DNA of 64,000 nt from Dacryopinax spathularia (taxonomy: Eukaryota > Basidiomycota > Dacrymycetes > Dacrymycetales > Dacrymycetaceae), in NCBI GenBank assembly GCA_037974965.1, contig JBBPFI010000012.1, forward strand, positions 744,001 to 808,000, read 5' to 3'. A model generated the notes under the pieces. That model made no database searches and was not told where the DNA came from. It saw only the letters and a program-made list of their open reading frames with translations. This document shows positions 11,801 through 23,758 of the stretch, piece after piece (position 1 is the first letter of the stretch; every line of letters begins with the position of its first letter). The translations under genes were made by a program, and so were the position numbers.

Positions 11801-13912
11801 TGTGCATCCAGTCTCGTAGTATTAGGTCGTTGGTGAAGGTTGCCCTCGGGAGGAGGAAGACGAAGACGGTGGGGGAGTGACGGGGGAGGGGGGGGCGTGA
11901 AATCTAACCCCCTTTTAAGAACCTGTTCGGGACTGAGGGCGAGTGTGGTGTCACCAGCGAAGAGGGGACTGTGCAGGTGAAATCTGCCTCCGTGTCTCTT
12001 CCATCTTATCTGACTACAGGCAATCGCCGAGCCATCGGAGCTTCGGCTTCGGCCTCCCATCCGTCCTTTTCCTCCGTCTCCCTCCGTCCTCGACTCATTC
12101 CGAGGCCTCTTGGCGTTCTATTTGTGAGGCGGGGCCGTTTATAGCGCTTGAACCAACTCGTTCGTCAACGATGACCGCTGTACAACTCTTGCGGTCCTCT
12201 GATCAAGCTCGTCCGGCATATTCCTCCAAGCGCAATGCGATGCATAAAAGAAACGATCCTATTGGTCAGCTCCCTTTGATGGTCCGTCCGGGGCAGCTGT
12301 CATCGCGAAGCTTCCCCCAACCTCGCTGCATGCCGAAGATGAGGCTTCCCATGGACAACGGGCAGGAACTACTCTGCCCCGCGGACTGTTCTCTGTCGTT
12401 CCATCAGCCCGTCTTCTTCCCACCTTCCTTTCAGCGGTTCCCGATGATGCGAGGCTTGTGGGCTGTCAGCCTATCCCGATTTAGTACTTTCGATGTTGCC
12501 TATATCATGGCACATTTTCCAAGGCGAATAGTGCTTTGTTGCGGCCCTTGAAGCGCGCTCTCTGATTGCAGAACAAACCTACCTCGTGGGGACCCGGCTG
12601 TGGAACTTGCTATGGGAATCGTCCTGGTGGAAAAGAGAACTTATGGACACGTTTCCAGGGACAACTTCTGTATCTTATCGCGAAGAAAGCGGCGGCCTTC
12701 CTTCCGCTGTCTGAGAACCACGGTATGGTGAGATTGATGGGTTGCCCCGGATGGTGGATTGATCGTCTTCTTTCTGACCGATCGCTGCTTCTTCCGCAGT
12801 TGCGTCAACAGATTACGGTTGCCACGATTGGCAACATCGCTTGCCACATCCTGCGTGAACGTCGAACGCTAGCGCATCGGTCCGCTCCATGGCGCACAAG
12901 CTAGTTTATATGGATGTACGGAACCCGCTCGGATCCGCCTACCATTTCGCGAGTGGACATGCACCCTCGACGCTCGGCATGTACATGTGGTACCTGTGAA
13001 TATGTTACTATATAAGCGCTCGTCCTGTGACCGCCTTCACATGCAGTTATGTACAGATCAAGCGCCGCAGAAAGACGGCCCCATCTCCCATGTCAGGCAG
13101 CTTTCAGGAGACTTTGGCCAACATGAATGGCATGGACGAGGAGTTCTTCGTCGCGGCCATGGCAACTCACCCATCTATCATGCTAAGCGTGACCGTCAGG
13201 GGCAGGGCCGGGGAAAACAATATTGCAAGGGTCGGTGACACCGGTAAAGGGAGCCGGTGCACTGCCCGCTCGCCCCGAAGCCACAATCGAACTCAGGGTC
13301 GACGAGTAATAATCCTTCATCCATTGGTAGTCCCCGCTCTTGTGCGGGGGTCTCCGTTAGTCTATCAGGCGGAAGGCAAGTACGGCAAACTCCGGCCATG
13401 GATTCGCAATGTGGGCAGGTGCCCAGTAGCAACGTGCACTTGCCCGGCGGATCGAGACACGCTCTGATGGCCAAGGAGCTCGGAGACAGCAAAGAGTAAG
13501 CAGGTGCGAACGTTGTAGCACGCTTGCCCATATCTGATAATCTCTCAGTGGGATGTCAAGCGAACGCCGATCCTGATTTCGCCGTCGCCAAGCAGGGTAC
13601 TATACGCCAAATGTACGAGAACCCATCGAAGACCTTGCGAGTAGCAAATAGGCGACTCGTGCGCGCGTGGCTTCCTTGAACTCTTCATTGGCTTCTGCTT
13701 CTGCTTCTGCCCATTCCCACCTATGCAATGTATGGTCACCATGCACCCACCAGTTCACTGGACGGCGTCTAAGTGCCTGCATCCGGATAAGCCTGTCATA
13801 TGGCAGTGTCGCTCGAGGGGCACTACACATGTAAGGAGCTAGAGCGAGAAGATGGGGTGAGAAGAGTACTGCATTACGGAGAACGATGGCACATATACAC
13901 GGCCTTCCCCGC
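11801..13912. other. Gene-poor region upstream of hapX
   Basis: About 2.1 kb between the divergently facing hapX start and the 3' end of eIF3b. Plus-strand open frames starting at 12171 (127 codons), 12566 and 13027 are present but match nothing I know and do not join convincingly by splicing. A CCAAT box in hapX orientation lies at 12261-12265 (ATTGG on the plus strand), about 460 bp upstream of the hapX ATG. The region may be a long regulatory or leader region, or hold a short species-specific gene. Confidence 0.45.
12171..12551 (+). CDS. Doubtful open reading frame, unknown
   Basis: An ATG-initiated frame of 126 aa divergent from hapX, ending TGA at 12551. It is moderately rich in Pro, Arg, Cys and Phe and has no recognisable domain, signal peptide or membrane segment. 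It is listed because it is the longest ATG frame in the 2.1-kb gap. It may be noise or leader sequence. Confidence 0.12.
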   Translation: MTAVQLLRSSDQARPAYSSKRNAMHKRNDPIGQLPLMVRPGQLSSRSFPQPRCMPKMRLPMDNGQELLCPADCSLSFHQPVFFPPSFQRFPMMRGLWAVSLSRFSTFDVAYIMAHFPRRIVLCCGP

Positions 13913-16369
13913 CTACTCGATCACCTCCTCGATGATCTCCTCAATAATCTCGTCTACATACTCCGCAACCTTCTCCTTCGCTTGCGCACGTTGCAAATGC
14001 CTCCTGTTTTTGTCTTCAGCGAGGTCGCGCTTGACCTTCGCGCGCCAAGCATTCCATTCATCAATGAGGCGGCGACGCGCAGCTATGAGCTCGGCGCTGA
14101 CGCTGCTCTCCTCCGCGGCGTCTTCCTCATCGAACTGCTTGCTGTACTCCCGCAGCTTCTTCCGAATCTCTCGTTGCTGCTCCTTGCTCAGCAGAGTACG
14201 CGGTCGCGGTCGCCAAAGGAACTGTTTGAAGCGGTCGAGAACCTGCTTGGACAGCTCTTGACCGCGGAAGTCCCAAATGGTGTAACCGTTCTCAAGCTGC
14301 ACACGACATCAATATAAGCCTTGCCACAGCCTGCAGGGAAACCATACCGTATGCCTCCACGCACTCGCGCTGCTTGTGACATAGCGACCGCTAGGATCCC
14401 ATTCGATATCTGTAACACCATAATGTTCAGTCGTATTCAAAAGCTGAATCGCGGCGCCTGGGTCCTTGTCCGTCTTCGGCGCTTCGTCACCCGTAAAGTC
14501 AAGGTCCCAGAATTCGAGGTCGAACTTGGTCTGTGAACCCATGGTGGCCAGAACGACGTGTCGACCTTTCGGTGACCAGAACGCAGCATTGCATGTCTTG
14601 TTCTCTACCGTTTCTACGATAGGGCTCAGTGCTATCAGAAGGGCCTTGAAAAGAAAGATACGCACTAAGAAGGCGGAAGTCACCTTTGCTGCGCTCCAAC
14701 TGGTAGAAGTGGGCAGCGGTTTTGATGGTAATGCCCGGAGCGGCATTGCCAAAGTTTGGATCGTTTGTCGTAATAATGCAGAACCGTTCACCCCGCGGCT
14801 CCCATGTGAACGAGATGACGGTATCCTTGAGCTCCAGAACCTCGACAGGGTAGTCTTTCTCCCGCATGCGGAAGATCTCCAGGTTGCAATACAGTGATTT
14901 CTTTGTACGTGTATGACGGTCGACCTTAACACACAGGAAGTCGCCCTGGTTTTGCCAATGGAGCTTGCACTATATCAACGAAGGTAAGAACTGGGGTGTC
15001 AACAAGAGAGCTTGTCCGTCACTTACGTCCGAAACGTTAAACAAGTTTTTAGACCGCAGTTGTGTCCGGCTAGGGAACCCCATTAGCGTCACACGCGCTG
15101 GCTGATTTGCCACCTCGGGTGTCCAGTAAGCTAGGATGTTTTCGCGAGCCTTTTTGCCCTTCGTTTTGCCATCCTGTTCATCACGATCCCGGTCGCCCCA
15201 CGGACACCATTCGAAGTCTTGAACACCCTCGATCTTGATGCTCTTTTTGTCGACCAGGTGCATACCCGGTAGTTCGTAAACGCTGATCTGCTGGCCCGGT
15301 TGTACACGCGCGACGTAGCGGTCATCTCCGCTCCACCTCAGCATAGGCCAGACCATTTTTTTGGGCGCGCCGTCCTCGCCCTGCTGACCAGAAGGGAACG
15401 TCCGCAGAACGAAACCGGATTTGAGGTCCCAGACAGCAACGCTGTTGCCCTCATCGTCCGCCGAGAAGATATCGGGTCCAGTGCGTGCATTCTCTGGTAT
15501 CTGGATAGGTTCGTTCGACCAGGTGACGACGTAGTTTTCGCCCGGAGAGAAGTCCAGCAGCTTGACGTGAGGATGGACGAGTCGACGTATACGGGTCCAG
15601 GAAGGACCACCCCAGAACTGGACACCCTGGATGTGGAAAGTAGCCATGAAAGTACCCAGCGGTGACCACGCCACATAGGACTCCGTCCATCGCTAAACCA
15701 GGTGAGTTATTGCGTGGAAAGCAGATGTAGCGCACGTACGGGACGCCCAATGACAAGTTCAGACGACCCATTCCGACCGTTCCAAAAGATCTGCAGGTCA
15801 TCGCCCCGCAGAGTAGCGTACTGATCACGACCTTGAGGATCAGCAAGCCAAGCACGCAGATGCTCCCTCGGCTTGAACTCCTCTGGCGGTGGCTCCACGT
15901 AGGTTTCTTCCATGTTGGCGAATTTCTCGATATCGGCAAATCGGTTGGCGAGGAAGGTGTGATTCTTGTCAAAGCGGTATCCGTGGATGGCAGCGATAGC
16001 AAAGTTGGCCAACTCCACAGTAGGATATTCGATGAACACGTAGCCTTTGCTTTGGCCCTTCTCTTCGTCCCAGGGCATGTGCAGGCTGCCTGCCTGAAAT
16101 GGGGCGCCGAGACGCTTGAAGTCCTGGCCCAGCTTCGTTATGAGCCTCTCCTTCCGATCGGCCTTGACGACGGGAATGCCATCCACAACGATGATGCTAT
16201 CCAAGAAAGACTCGTCATAATGCACCGCATATCTTTTGCACTGTCAGTAGCGGACAGTGCGCTCGAGCATGGGTCTCACGCACTTTTCGTCTATATCGGT
16301 GTAGTCAATATCGTCGTCGTCCACTTCGTCATGATGGTAGCCATTGAGGGATGGCTCTGGCACTGGCAT
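13913..16369 (-). CDS. PRT1: Translation initiation factor eIF3 subunit b (PRT1)
   Basis: Core scaffold of eIF3, which recruits the 43S complex to mRNA. Six exons join to about 738 aa: 16284-16369, 15740-16232, 15027-15692, 14666-14969, 14348-14631 and 13913-14296. The N-terminus has the acidic [13 protein letters not shown] block and an RRM ([29 protein letters not shown]). A beta-propeller follows with [40 protein letters not shown] and [10 protein letters not shown]. The C-terminal helix contains [11 protein letters not shown] and [12 protein letters not shown]. Length and order match fungal eIF3b. The first intron's acceptor (AAAAG versus CAG 8 nt earlier) is uncertain; the choice made restores the conserved EKYAV junction. 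Divergent from SPB1. Confidence 0.96.
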
Positions 16370-16705
16370 GTTGGGCGATACGAAGTGCTCCTCGCCGTTG
16401 GCAGAAGGGATAATGGATATTGTCACTTCTCCACGGACGTTGGTTGGGCTGTAAGGTGACGTTGTATGAGTCGCTAATTCGCTGAATGTCCAAACAACGA
16501 TGGACCGCCCGCTGTGAGCACTTCGTTTTGCGCGTTGTCCGCAGAATTAGGTTCCGAGGCCACCGGCCAAATTTGACCCACAACTTGGCTTCCTGCGCCA
16601 CCGAAAGAAATTGGTGGTCGGGTAAGGGACCGACGGGGAAATAAAGTACTCATCTTCTGCCTCTCCTTTCATTCTAACTTATACCCAACACTCGTATAAT
16701 TCAAC
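16370..16705. promoter_or_regulatory. Shared upstream region of eIF3b and SPB1
   Basis: A 336-bp interval separates the start codons of two divergent translation and ribosome-biogenesis genes and must hold both promoters. A plus-strand ATAAAGTA (TATA-like) sits near 16641, about 65 bp before the SPB1 ATG. I do not recognise other defined elements. Confidence 0.5.
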
Positions 16706-19615
16706 ATGGGCAACAAGCAGAAGAAGACAGGAAAGGGTCGCTTGGATAAGTATTATAAACTTGCAAAGTCCGTATGCTCGCCTTCAGTCAACAAGTAATC
16801 CTGCTGACCGACTTTTTCAGAGAGCAAGGCTACCGCGCCCGTTCAGCATTCAAGCTCATCCAGCTCAACAAGAAATACAACTTCCTCGAATCGGCGAAAT
16901 GTTGTATCGATCTTTGTGCTGCCCCAGGTGGATGGCTACAAGTTGCCTCCAAATATATGCCGGTTAATTCCGTCATTGTCGGTGTCGATCTCGTGCCCAT
17001 CAAGCCTATCCCCCGAGTCATCACCCACACCGCGGATATCACGACCTCAAAATGCCGCACACTGCTGCACGAGAGTCTGAAGGATTGGAAGGCAGATGTG
17101 GTGCTACACGACGGTGCACCCAACGTCGGGACTGCTTGGGTGCAAGACGCGTACACGCAGAGCGAGCTTGTGCTCATGTCCCTCAAACTCGCCGTCGAGT
17201 TCCTCATCAAGGGTGGCACGTTCGTAACCAAAGTTTTCCGAAGTGCAGACTACAACAACCTCATTTGGGTGTTCAACCAGCTGTTTGGAAAGGTCGAAGC
17301 TACCAAGCCGCCCTCCTCTAGAAATGTTTCGGCAGAGATTTTCGTCGTTTGCCGCGAGTTCCTAGCGCCGGCCAAAATCGATCCGAAGTTCCTCAACCCA
17401 AAGCATGTCTTTAAAGAACTTTCTATGTCCAAGCCGAGTGAGGGAGGGATCGTCAACGTTAATGCGCACGAAAACGTATTCCAGCCCTCGAAGAAGAGAA
17501 GACAAAGGGAAGGCTATGCAGAGGGAGACTACACCTTGTTTCGCACCGCGAGCGCGGAGGATTTCGTCAAGGGCAATGACCCGATCACCTTGCTGGGCTC
17601 CTGCAATCGAATTACCTTCACCTCCGAAGAGGAGAAAGAGTGCGTAGAACGTGAATGTGTCGTTGAAGACCGTCTGATATCTCTACAGCTGGCTGAAACT
17701 TCCATGTACTACTGAAGACGTCAGAGCTAACTGCGCCGATCTAAAAGTACTGGGAAAAGGAGACTTCAAAACTTTGCTCAAATGGAGGACCGCTGTACGC
17801 GAGGAGGTACGCAGCATGCTGCCCTCCCGTATCCAGTGTCACTGATGAAAGTGTTCGTACAGGCTGGCCTGGAATCTCGCACGAAGCCGGTAGAGGAGTT
17901 CACTGAGACCGTGCAAGTCACGGAGGATGTGGATGAAGAGGAGCAGATCCAAGACGAGCTTGACAGGCTCAACGCCGAAGCTGTTGCCAGGCGTAAGCGC
18001 GAGCGCCGGCGAGCGAACGAGATAAAGACAAAGGCTATCCAGCGAATGCAGCTCCAGATGACGGCCCCTATGGATATAGGATTAGAGCAGCAAGCGCTCA
18101 CGGCTGATGGCGATATGTTTGACCTTGGAGATGTGGAGAGGACAATGTCCAGGAAGAGGATAGGGAGTCATGCGCTCGGTGATGATATGGACGAGGATGA
18201 AAGCGCGGACGACGACGCTGGCCCGACAGAGGCCGACAGGGCCGACGGGGAGGAGGATGAAGAGGAGGAGGAGGATGCCAAGCTCGCACGGATTGAAGCT
18301 GAATTGGACGGGATGTATGCCGCGTATCGCGAGCGCATGCAGGAACGCGACTCCAAGTTCAAGGTCAAAGAGGAGAGGAAGAAGAACAAGGAGTTGGAAG
18401 AGTGGGGAGGCATCCGGGAACACATTGGAAGTGAGAGCGATGATACCGATGATGAGAGTGACGGAGGCGAACGAGGTTGGGAGAAAATGCAGGAGGCAAA
18501 GGAGCGATATGACGCAGCTGACTCGGACTCGGACGACTCTGAGCACACCCCACATCCAGCTCAACAACGTGGAACAAAGAGGCGCTATGATGCCGAGAAT
18601 GGTTCAAATAAGCGGGCTCGGAAGCTTGTTACGGCACTCGAAGCGAAAGCTCCTTCGACCAGTGCTGCCAGCATCTGGTTCGACCAGCCCCTTTTCAAGG
18701 ACCTCCACGTCGATAGGGAGATCGGAGTTCTGGATAATGACGTGGAGGGAGACAAGCAAGCTATTGGTGAAGGAGAAGCCTCTGGGATGGAGGAGGAGGA
18801 TGGACGATCCGGGCGCAGCGGGGAGTCCGTCACTTCTCAGGTAAAAGCTATTCGCGTTTACGAGATATGAGCTCACCCATACGACGATCAGGATGATGAC
18901 GATGATTTTGAGACCGTGCCGCGTGAGCCGGACTCCGACAATGATCAGTTGTGGGATGTTGCCAACGAAAACGAGGACGATTTGAAGGAGGTCCATCGGC
19001 GGAGTAGGTCCAGTCCCTTCCTCGCCAACGGATATTGAGAGATCTACAGAATACGGACTGCTCACCCCGGAGGCATTGACATTGGCCTCTCAACTCGTCA
19101 ACCGGGAGAAAACTCGTACTCATCTGATTAACGATGGCTTCAATCGACAGACATTCAACGATAAGGATGGCCTTCCTTCCTGGTTCCTAGACGACGAGCA
19201 GAAGCACTATCGTGCCAATTTGCCCATCACCAAAGAGGCTGTTGCTGCTCTTCGGGCAAAACAGCGTGCCCTGGATGCACGACCCATCAAGAAGGTGGCC
19301 GAAGCCAAGGCGAGGAAGAAGTTGCGCGCCGTGCGAAGGCTGGAAGCCGCCATGAAAAAGGCGCATGGCGTAAACGAGACCACTGAAATGTCGGAGCGAG
19401 AAAAGGCAGCCCAAATTGAAAAACTGATGAAGAAAGGCCTGTCGAAGGGGAAGAAGAAGGATGACGTAAAGGTTGTTGTGGCCAAAGGCGTGCATAGGGG
19501 GGTCAAGGGTAGGCCGAAAGGTGTCAAGGGTCGCTACCTGATGGTGGACCCACGAGGGAAGAAGGAGTTACGTGCGAAAAGGCGCCGTGACAAGCAGAAG
19601 AAAGGGAAGAGATAG
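16706..19615 (+). CDS. SPB1: rRNA 2'-O-methyltransferase SPB1 (FtsJ3)
   Basis: Nucleolar enzyme that 2'-O-methylates 25S rRNA during 60S assembly. Six exons (16706-16767, 16821-17639, 17689-17806, 17863-18840, 18892-18990, 19040-19615) give about 883 aa. The N-terminal FtsJ/RrmJ domain shows [19 protein letters not shown], the SAM motif [25 protein letters not shown] and FVTKVFRS, which carry the K-D-K-E catalytic residues. The DUF3381 segment contains [20 protein letters not shown]. After a long acidic middle, the Spb1 C-terminal domain has [20 protein letters not shown] and ends in a basic tail ([20 protein letters not shown]). Donors GTCCGT and GTGCGT were chosen because only they restore the conserved junctions. 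Confidence 0.95.
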
Positions 19616-20420
19616 TTGAACTCCGCAGGTTTCAGTCACATGTCTTTCTTCCTTGTGTCGGGCATCGAGTGGCATAGCGACGCATGTAGTATTTTAGCGA
19701 TTGATGGCCTGCTCAGGATATCAATCTTGGGAGCCAGAGAAATCGTTGTTGTTGACATCTCCACAATCGCATGCACTCCATTGTGCCAGAACAAACGGTC
19801 AATATACTCAATACTTGCATTTGGTACAATACGGGGGACATGATGGGCGAAAGGGGTGCACTGTGCCCCCTCCGCCCCCAGGCATGGAAGCACCGTCCGT
19901 CCGCAACACACCGCAACGTAGGTATGCGATGCGGGCTGTTTTCAGCACTGCTGTAGGCATGCATGTCCGCTGTCGACGGTGTCGCGTGTTGCGTCATTCC
20001 CAGTTGCCCTTCGAGCAGTCTAATCTGAATTTGGGGCGTATGAGCCTCTTGTCGGGAAGAAACTCTTCATGCTCGCATGGTTGGGCGCAGCCAGTCCCTG
20101 CAAGAGCCCGCCAGGAACCGCAAAGCCCCAGGCCGTTCCGAACATGGAGCATCACAATCTTTTCAGACTTCCACCCCGTACGTACGACGTGCGGTCGCTT
20201 GCCTTGACAGACAATGGGCGCTTCTCCGCGATGAAACTTAGATGACAGTTCCCGATGGACAAGGCGAGACATTGCACCAAAGTCTTACCTTTTTCTCATT
20301 TGTATTGGCTGCTCAAGATGAGCCGTGAACCCAGAAGGACCCAGCCACATATGCGAGCAGCTGTGACAGGGCTTTCCAGGGGTTGTGTCGTCATATTACA
20401 GCACTGCGATATTAATGAAG
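19616..20420. other. Convergent intergenic region, no gene assigned
   Basis: About 0.8 kb between the 3' ends of SPB1 (plus) and the SLS1-like gene (minus). A minus-strand frame of 92 codons (19994-20272) has an ATG but no recognisable features and lies where the SLS1-like 3' UTR would be. I see no other gene, repeat or RNA. Confidence 0.45.
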
Positions 20421-23164
20421 CTATCCATACATTTTCTGTTTATTGATCGGTGATTGTGTTTCATGCGGGTCCAACTGGAATGCCGGCTCGTCCGCCTGTC
20501 GGGGGTCCCCGGTAATATGCTCGCAGGAGGACAAGAAGTTCTCCCAAACATCGTCGATCAGCGGTTCCGAAGAATATACCTGGCAGCAATGTCAGCAAAA
20601 CGAGAGTGAGTGAAAATGCGCTTATGGCTTATTTACCCGGCACTGCAAAGTTTGCTGCTCAAGAATATCCCGATCGGCTACTTTCTCCAGGACTGTTACG
20701 GCGGTCTGCCCATGAGGAGCTGCCCCCTCGAAGATCCGGCTCACGTCATTCTCCTCCCGCTGTGAAGTGCGCACGATCTCGCTCGTTGTCAAGTAATATC
20801 GCACGTCTTCCAGGACAAGCGAAAATGGCGTTTCCGGCAGTTTGTCGTTATCGGTGCTGGCAATCTCGTCAGTCATCCTCACTGCAAGACGGGTCGCGAA
20901 ATGGGCGCACTATGCTCGGCGACAGTCAATAAGGTGCGCTATGAGCTCCGGCGGGATTTCATTCGCAGCAACCCGCGTCATGTCCATCACAGATAGCCTG
21001 AGGTCGAACTGTCTCTCGGGTAACAAGACGTCCAGGCTGGACGCTGTCCCACGCCTTGCAGTCATGACACGAGGTGGAATGGCACTCGACTCCGGCGTGT
21101 AGCGATCGACGGGAGCAGCCTGACCTTGAGCAGCGTGATCTTGACCCGACCTGGACGGAGGCTCGGCGTGTAGCGGTGATGTGAACGCAGTCGACTGCTT
21201 TGTGGACGGGAGTGTTGTTGATGGCAGCACGGCCTGCCAAAGGGTGAAATTTATTTCGACGTCAAGAACATCTTTCATGCGCATTTCCTTGGTTTCCGGA
21301 GCGGATCGTGCACTGCTGACCCGGTCGGCAGGCTCTTCTGCAGCCTCATATCGTAGCCTATAGACCAGAATGTCTTCCACCGTAGTAATGCGTCGCGGCT
21401 TTAGTGTCTCAGTCCTAACACCCGGGGGAATGCCTGGAAGGAAGGTCGTCGAGCCGTTTCCGGCAGCTAACCAACCCATGAACGTCTCCAGATCGAACGC
21501 GTCACGTATCGGAGGTACTAGTGACACCCTTGAAAGCGACTGCGAACCCGGAGCACTGACTAGGTGATAACCAGCGGTCGCGCATATGGTCCGGGATAAG
21601 CCAACAGCTTGAGGGGGAAGTCCGCCGAGGAGCACTTCCCGAAGGCTTTCCTTTGTCCTACCGCGCGTTAGTCATGGTATTTGCCGTCGGGGGAGAACCG
21701 TGCATACCCTGCCTTTGATACCCATCGACCAGAAGAGAGAGAGATAACGGGTGCAAGCCTCGATCCATCGCTCAACCAACTCCCAACCCGTCGCATTCGG
21801 AAGGGATTGGAGTAGCCCATTGTCCATGGCAGGACGCCGGGGACAAGGAACGGATAGAGAGCGTAATCGGTGCGTCGTGCCGGATTAGTGTTTGAAGGCT
21901 CATCCCCGTCTGGCACATGTGCCAGCACAGGTCGTAAAGCAGCATCTCTAGCCTGATGCAGGGATTAAGTACCATAGATAGTGGTTCACACATCACACAC
22001 CTCGATTCCCGCTCTTTCAGCTAACCTCCGCGCAATCTCCCCCGACTCTTGGTCCAAAGAAGTGATTCTCACCTGACCGGTGTCAGCGTCTCTATACAAG
22101 GGTGGCGACCACTGAGGTTACCTCGCCCTCCCCCGCATTCTCTATGAACGCGCCTGATATCCTCGATATTGTCTGAATGAGATCAGGGCGTACCCCTGCA
22201 GCACACTGCAGCTTCAGCTGATGAGCAATCATCGCCTGATCGACAGCGTGAGAAGGAAGCAATGCGAGGATGTGACAGGTCACTGACAGATTTCCGTTTC
22301 TCGATCTCGGCCGCCATCTTCTCGAGTGCTTTGGTGGGTCCATAAGCGCGCAATCGAAGAGGATTTGGTATGGGGGTTAGGCGAGCCTCATACTTATGTG
22401 ACAACCGCAAGAGATCGGATCCATCTGATAGGCCGTGTTGACTTAACCAAGTCATGCGATGTAAGAAGCGGCATGCGTACCTGTGCCCATCAAAAGGAAA
22501 AGCTCGCTAGGTAAGAGAGGGAAATCTCGACGTGGGGGGATCAGCATGGGGCGAAGGTCGGCAATCGGAACTACTCACCCTTCTCGGCCATCTCTTGGCT
22601 GTCCACCTTCTTCTCCTCCTCGGGGGGCGGCATCTTCCAATACTGGAGGAAGTACCGAATGAGGTCCTGCTTGGTGCGCGTCGTTGGAGGCCGACTGAAA
22701 CTCAGCTGATCGAGAAACCGAAGCAGCTGAGCTTTTGTGAAGCTTCGGTCGAGCAACTCGACCGTGTTCCGGTAGAAGTGCGCATACTTTGGGTGGTCAG
22801 GGTGAACAAGAACTTGGGGCCTGAGCTTTTCCAAATCGGAGAGTAAAGGATTTGCTTGAACGAGTTCTTGTTGGAGGACAACTTCCGTGGTGTGCGGCTT
22901 CGAGCGAATAGGGCTGAACTCTTTCTCTTCTTCGACGATTTTAGTGTTTCGAGATGAGCGCTTTCTTTTCGTCTTCTTCGCTGGAGGGGAGACGGATGGC
23001 TCTCCTGGGGTGGAGATGGACACCGTGCTTGGATCATTAGGACTCGTTGCCGTCTCTTGAAGAATGGGTGTTGCGGCATGCAAAGGTCGGTAGAGCGCGC
23101 GATGCAGAAAACATATTGGATACTGTCTGACTGCACGAGCGAATGACTGTCCAGCCAATTTCAT
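20421..23164 (-). CDS. SLS1: SLS1-like mitochondrial inner-membrane-associated regulator
   Basis: Yeast Sls1 links mitochondrial transcription and translation at the inner membrane. Nine exons join in frame to about 772 aa: 22575-23164, 22481-22506, 22288-22424, 22122-22235, 21999-22072, 21708-21947, 20924-21657, 20637-20881 and 20421-20579. The N-terminus is a basic presequence-like segment (KLAGQSFARAVRQY). It is followed by the SLS helical block (FTKAQLLRFLDQL, KQDLIRYFLQYWKMP) and the ELFLLMGTDG...LLRLSHKYEAR region with KH-like character. The assignment rests on this N-terminal half; the C-terminal half is diverged. Exon 2 is a 26-nt microexon. The intron at 20882-20923 is 42 nt, a multiple of three with an in-frame stop, so its splicing is needed for the last ~135 aa. 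Confidence 0.7.
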
Positions 23165-23220
23165 CGAAGAAGGAATGGTGGTAAGTCAAAGAGAGAAGAA
23201 GAGAGTAGGAATGGAGGAGA

Positions 23221-23525
23221 ATCATCTGTAAAAACCGCAGGGTCCTCATAGCACGGGGTCTATGTGGGTGCTATGGGTGCTATGCCAAACTGTAACAGTT
23301 GCAAAACATGTCCATTTGTCGCTTCAGACAGTATTATTCGCCTTGACCCAAGTATAGGCACTGTTCAAAAGAGCTTCCAAGGCTCATCAATGGAAAAAAG
23401 CGGACAATTTCACTTGCGACGGGTGCTATGCTGCCACTATGTAAATGGCACTTGTGCTATCGGTGCTACCGTTGTTATGTAGCTTATTTAGGGCCACATA
23501 GCCACTTCGGGTTTTTACAGATGAT
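23221..23525. mobile_element. MITE-like non-autonomous DNA element
   Basis: A perfect 16-bp inverted repeat, ATCATCTGTAAAAACC at 23221-23236 and its reverse complement at 23510-23525, bounds 305 bp with no coding capacity. Inside, the motif GGTGCTATG recurs (near 23267, 23277 and 23420, with degenerate copies near 23454-23475). Size, inverted termini and promoter-proximal position fit a miniature inverted-repeat transposable element. No clear target-site duplication is visible, so the superfamily cannot be named. It lies about 57 bp upstream of the SLS1-like ATG and 234 bp upstream of the ELP4 ATG. Confidence 0.65.
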
Positions 23526-23758
23526 AGGACTATTTGCAGCAATATCCGACTTCTTTTGCAACTGCCGACCTCAAATTCAGAACCGTCGCTCGACTCAGGG
23601 TCCAAACCAAATTTAGGGCGGAAGCGAAAGGGCGAAAATAGGCGCCCTTATGAGCCGACTTCTCGGAGTCCGCCGACTGTCCTGGCACTATGGCTATAAC
23701 TTCTACATAAAAGCCTCCTATCGTTACTGCTGCTACTACAAAACTCTCGCTCGTAGCA

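Noticed and set aside
13027-13499. Overlapping plus-strand frames between hapX and eIF3b, some Cys/Ser-rich, considered as a metal-binding protein
   Set aside because: Cysteine spacing does not match a zinc finger, copper fist or metallothionein, and the pieces do not join in phase with plausible introns.
20910-20912. In-frame TAG considered as a pseudogene mark in the SLS1-like gene
   Set aside because: It is inside a well-formed 42-nt GT...CTTGCAG intron whose removal restores a continuous frame, so the gene looks intact.
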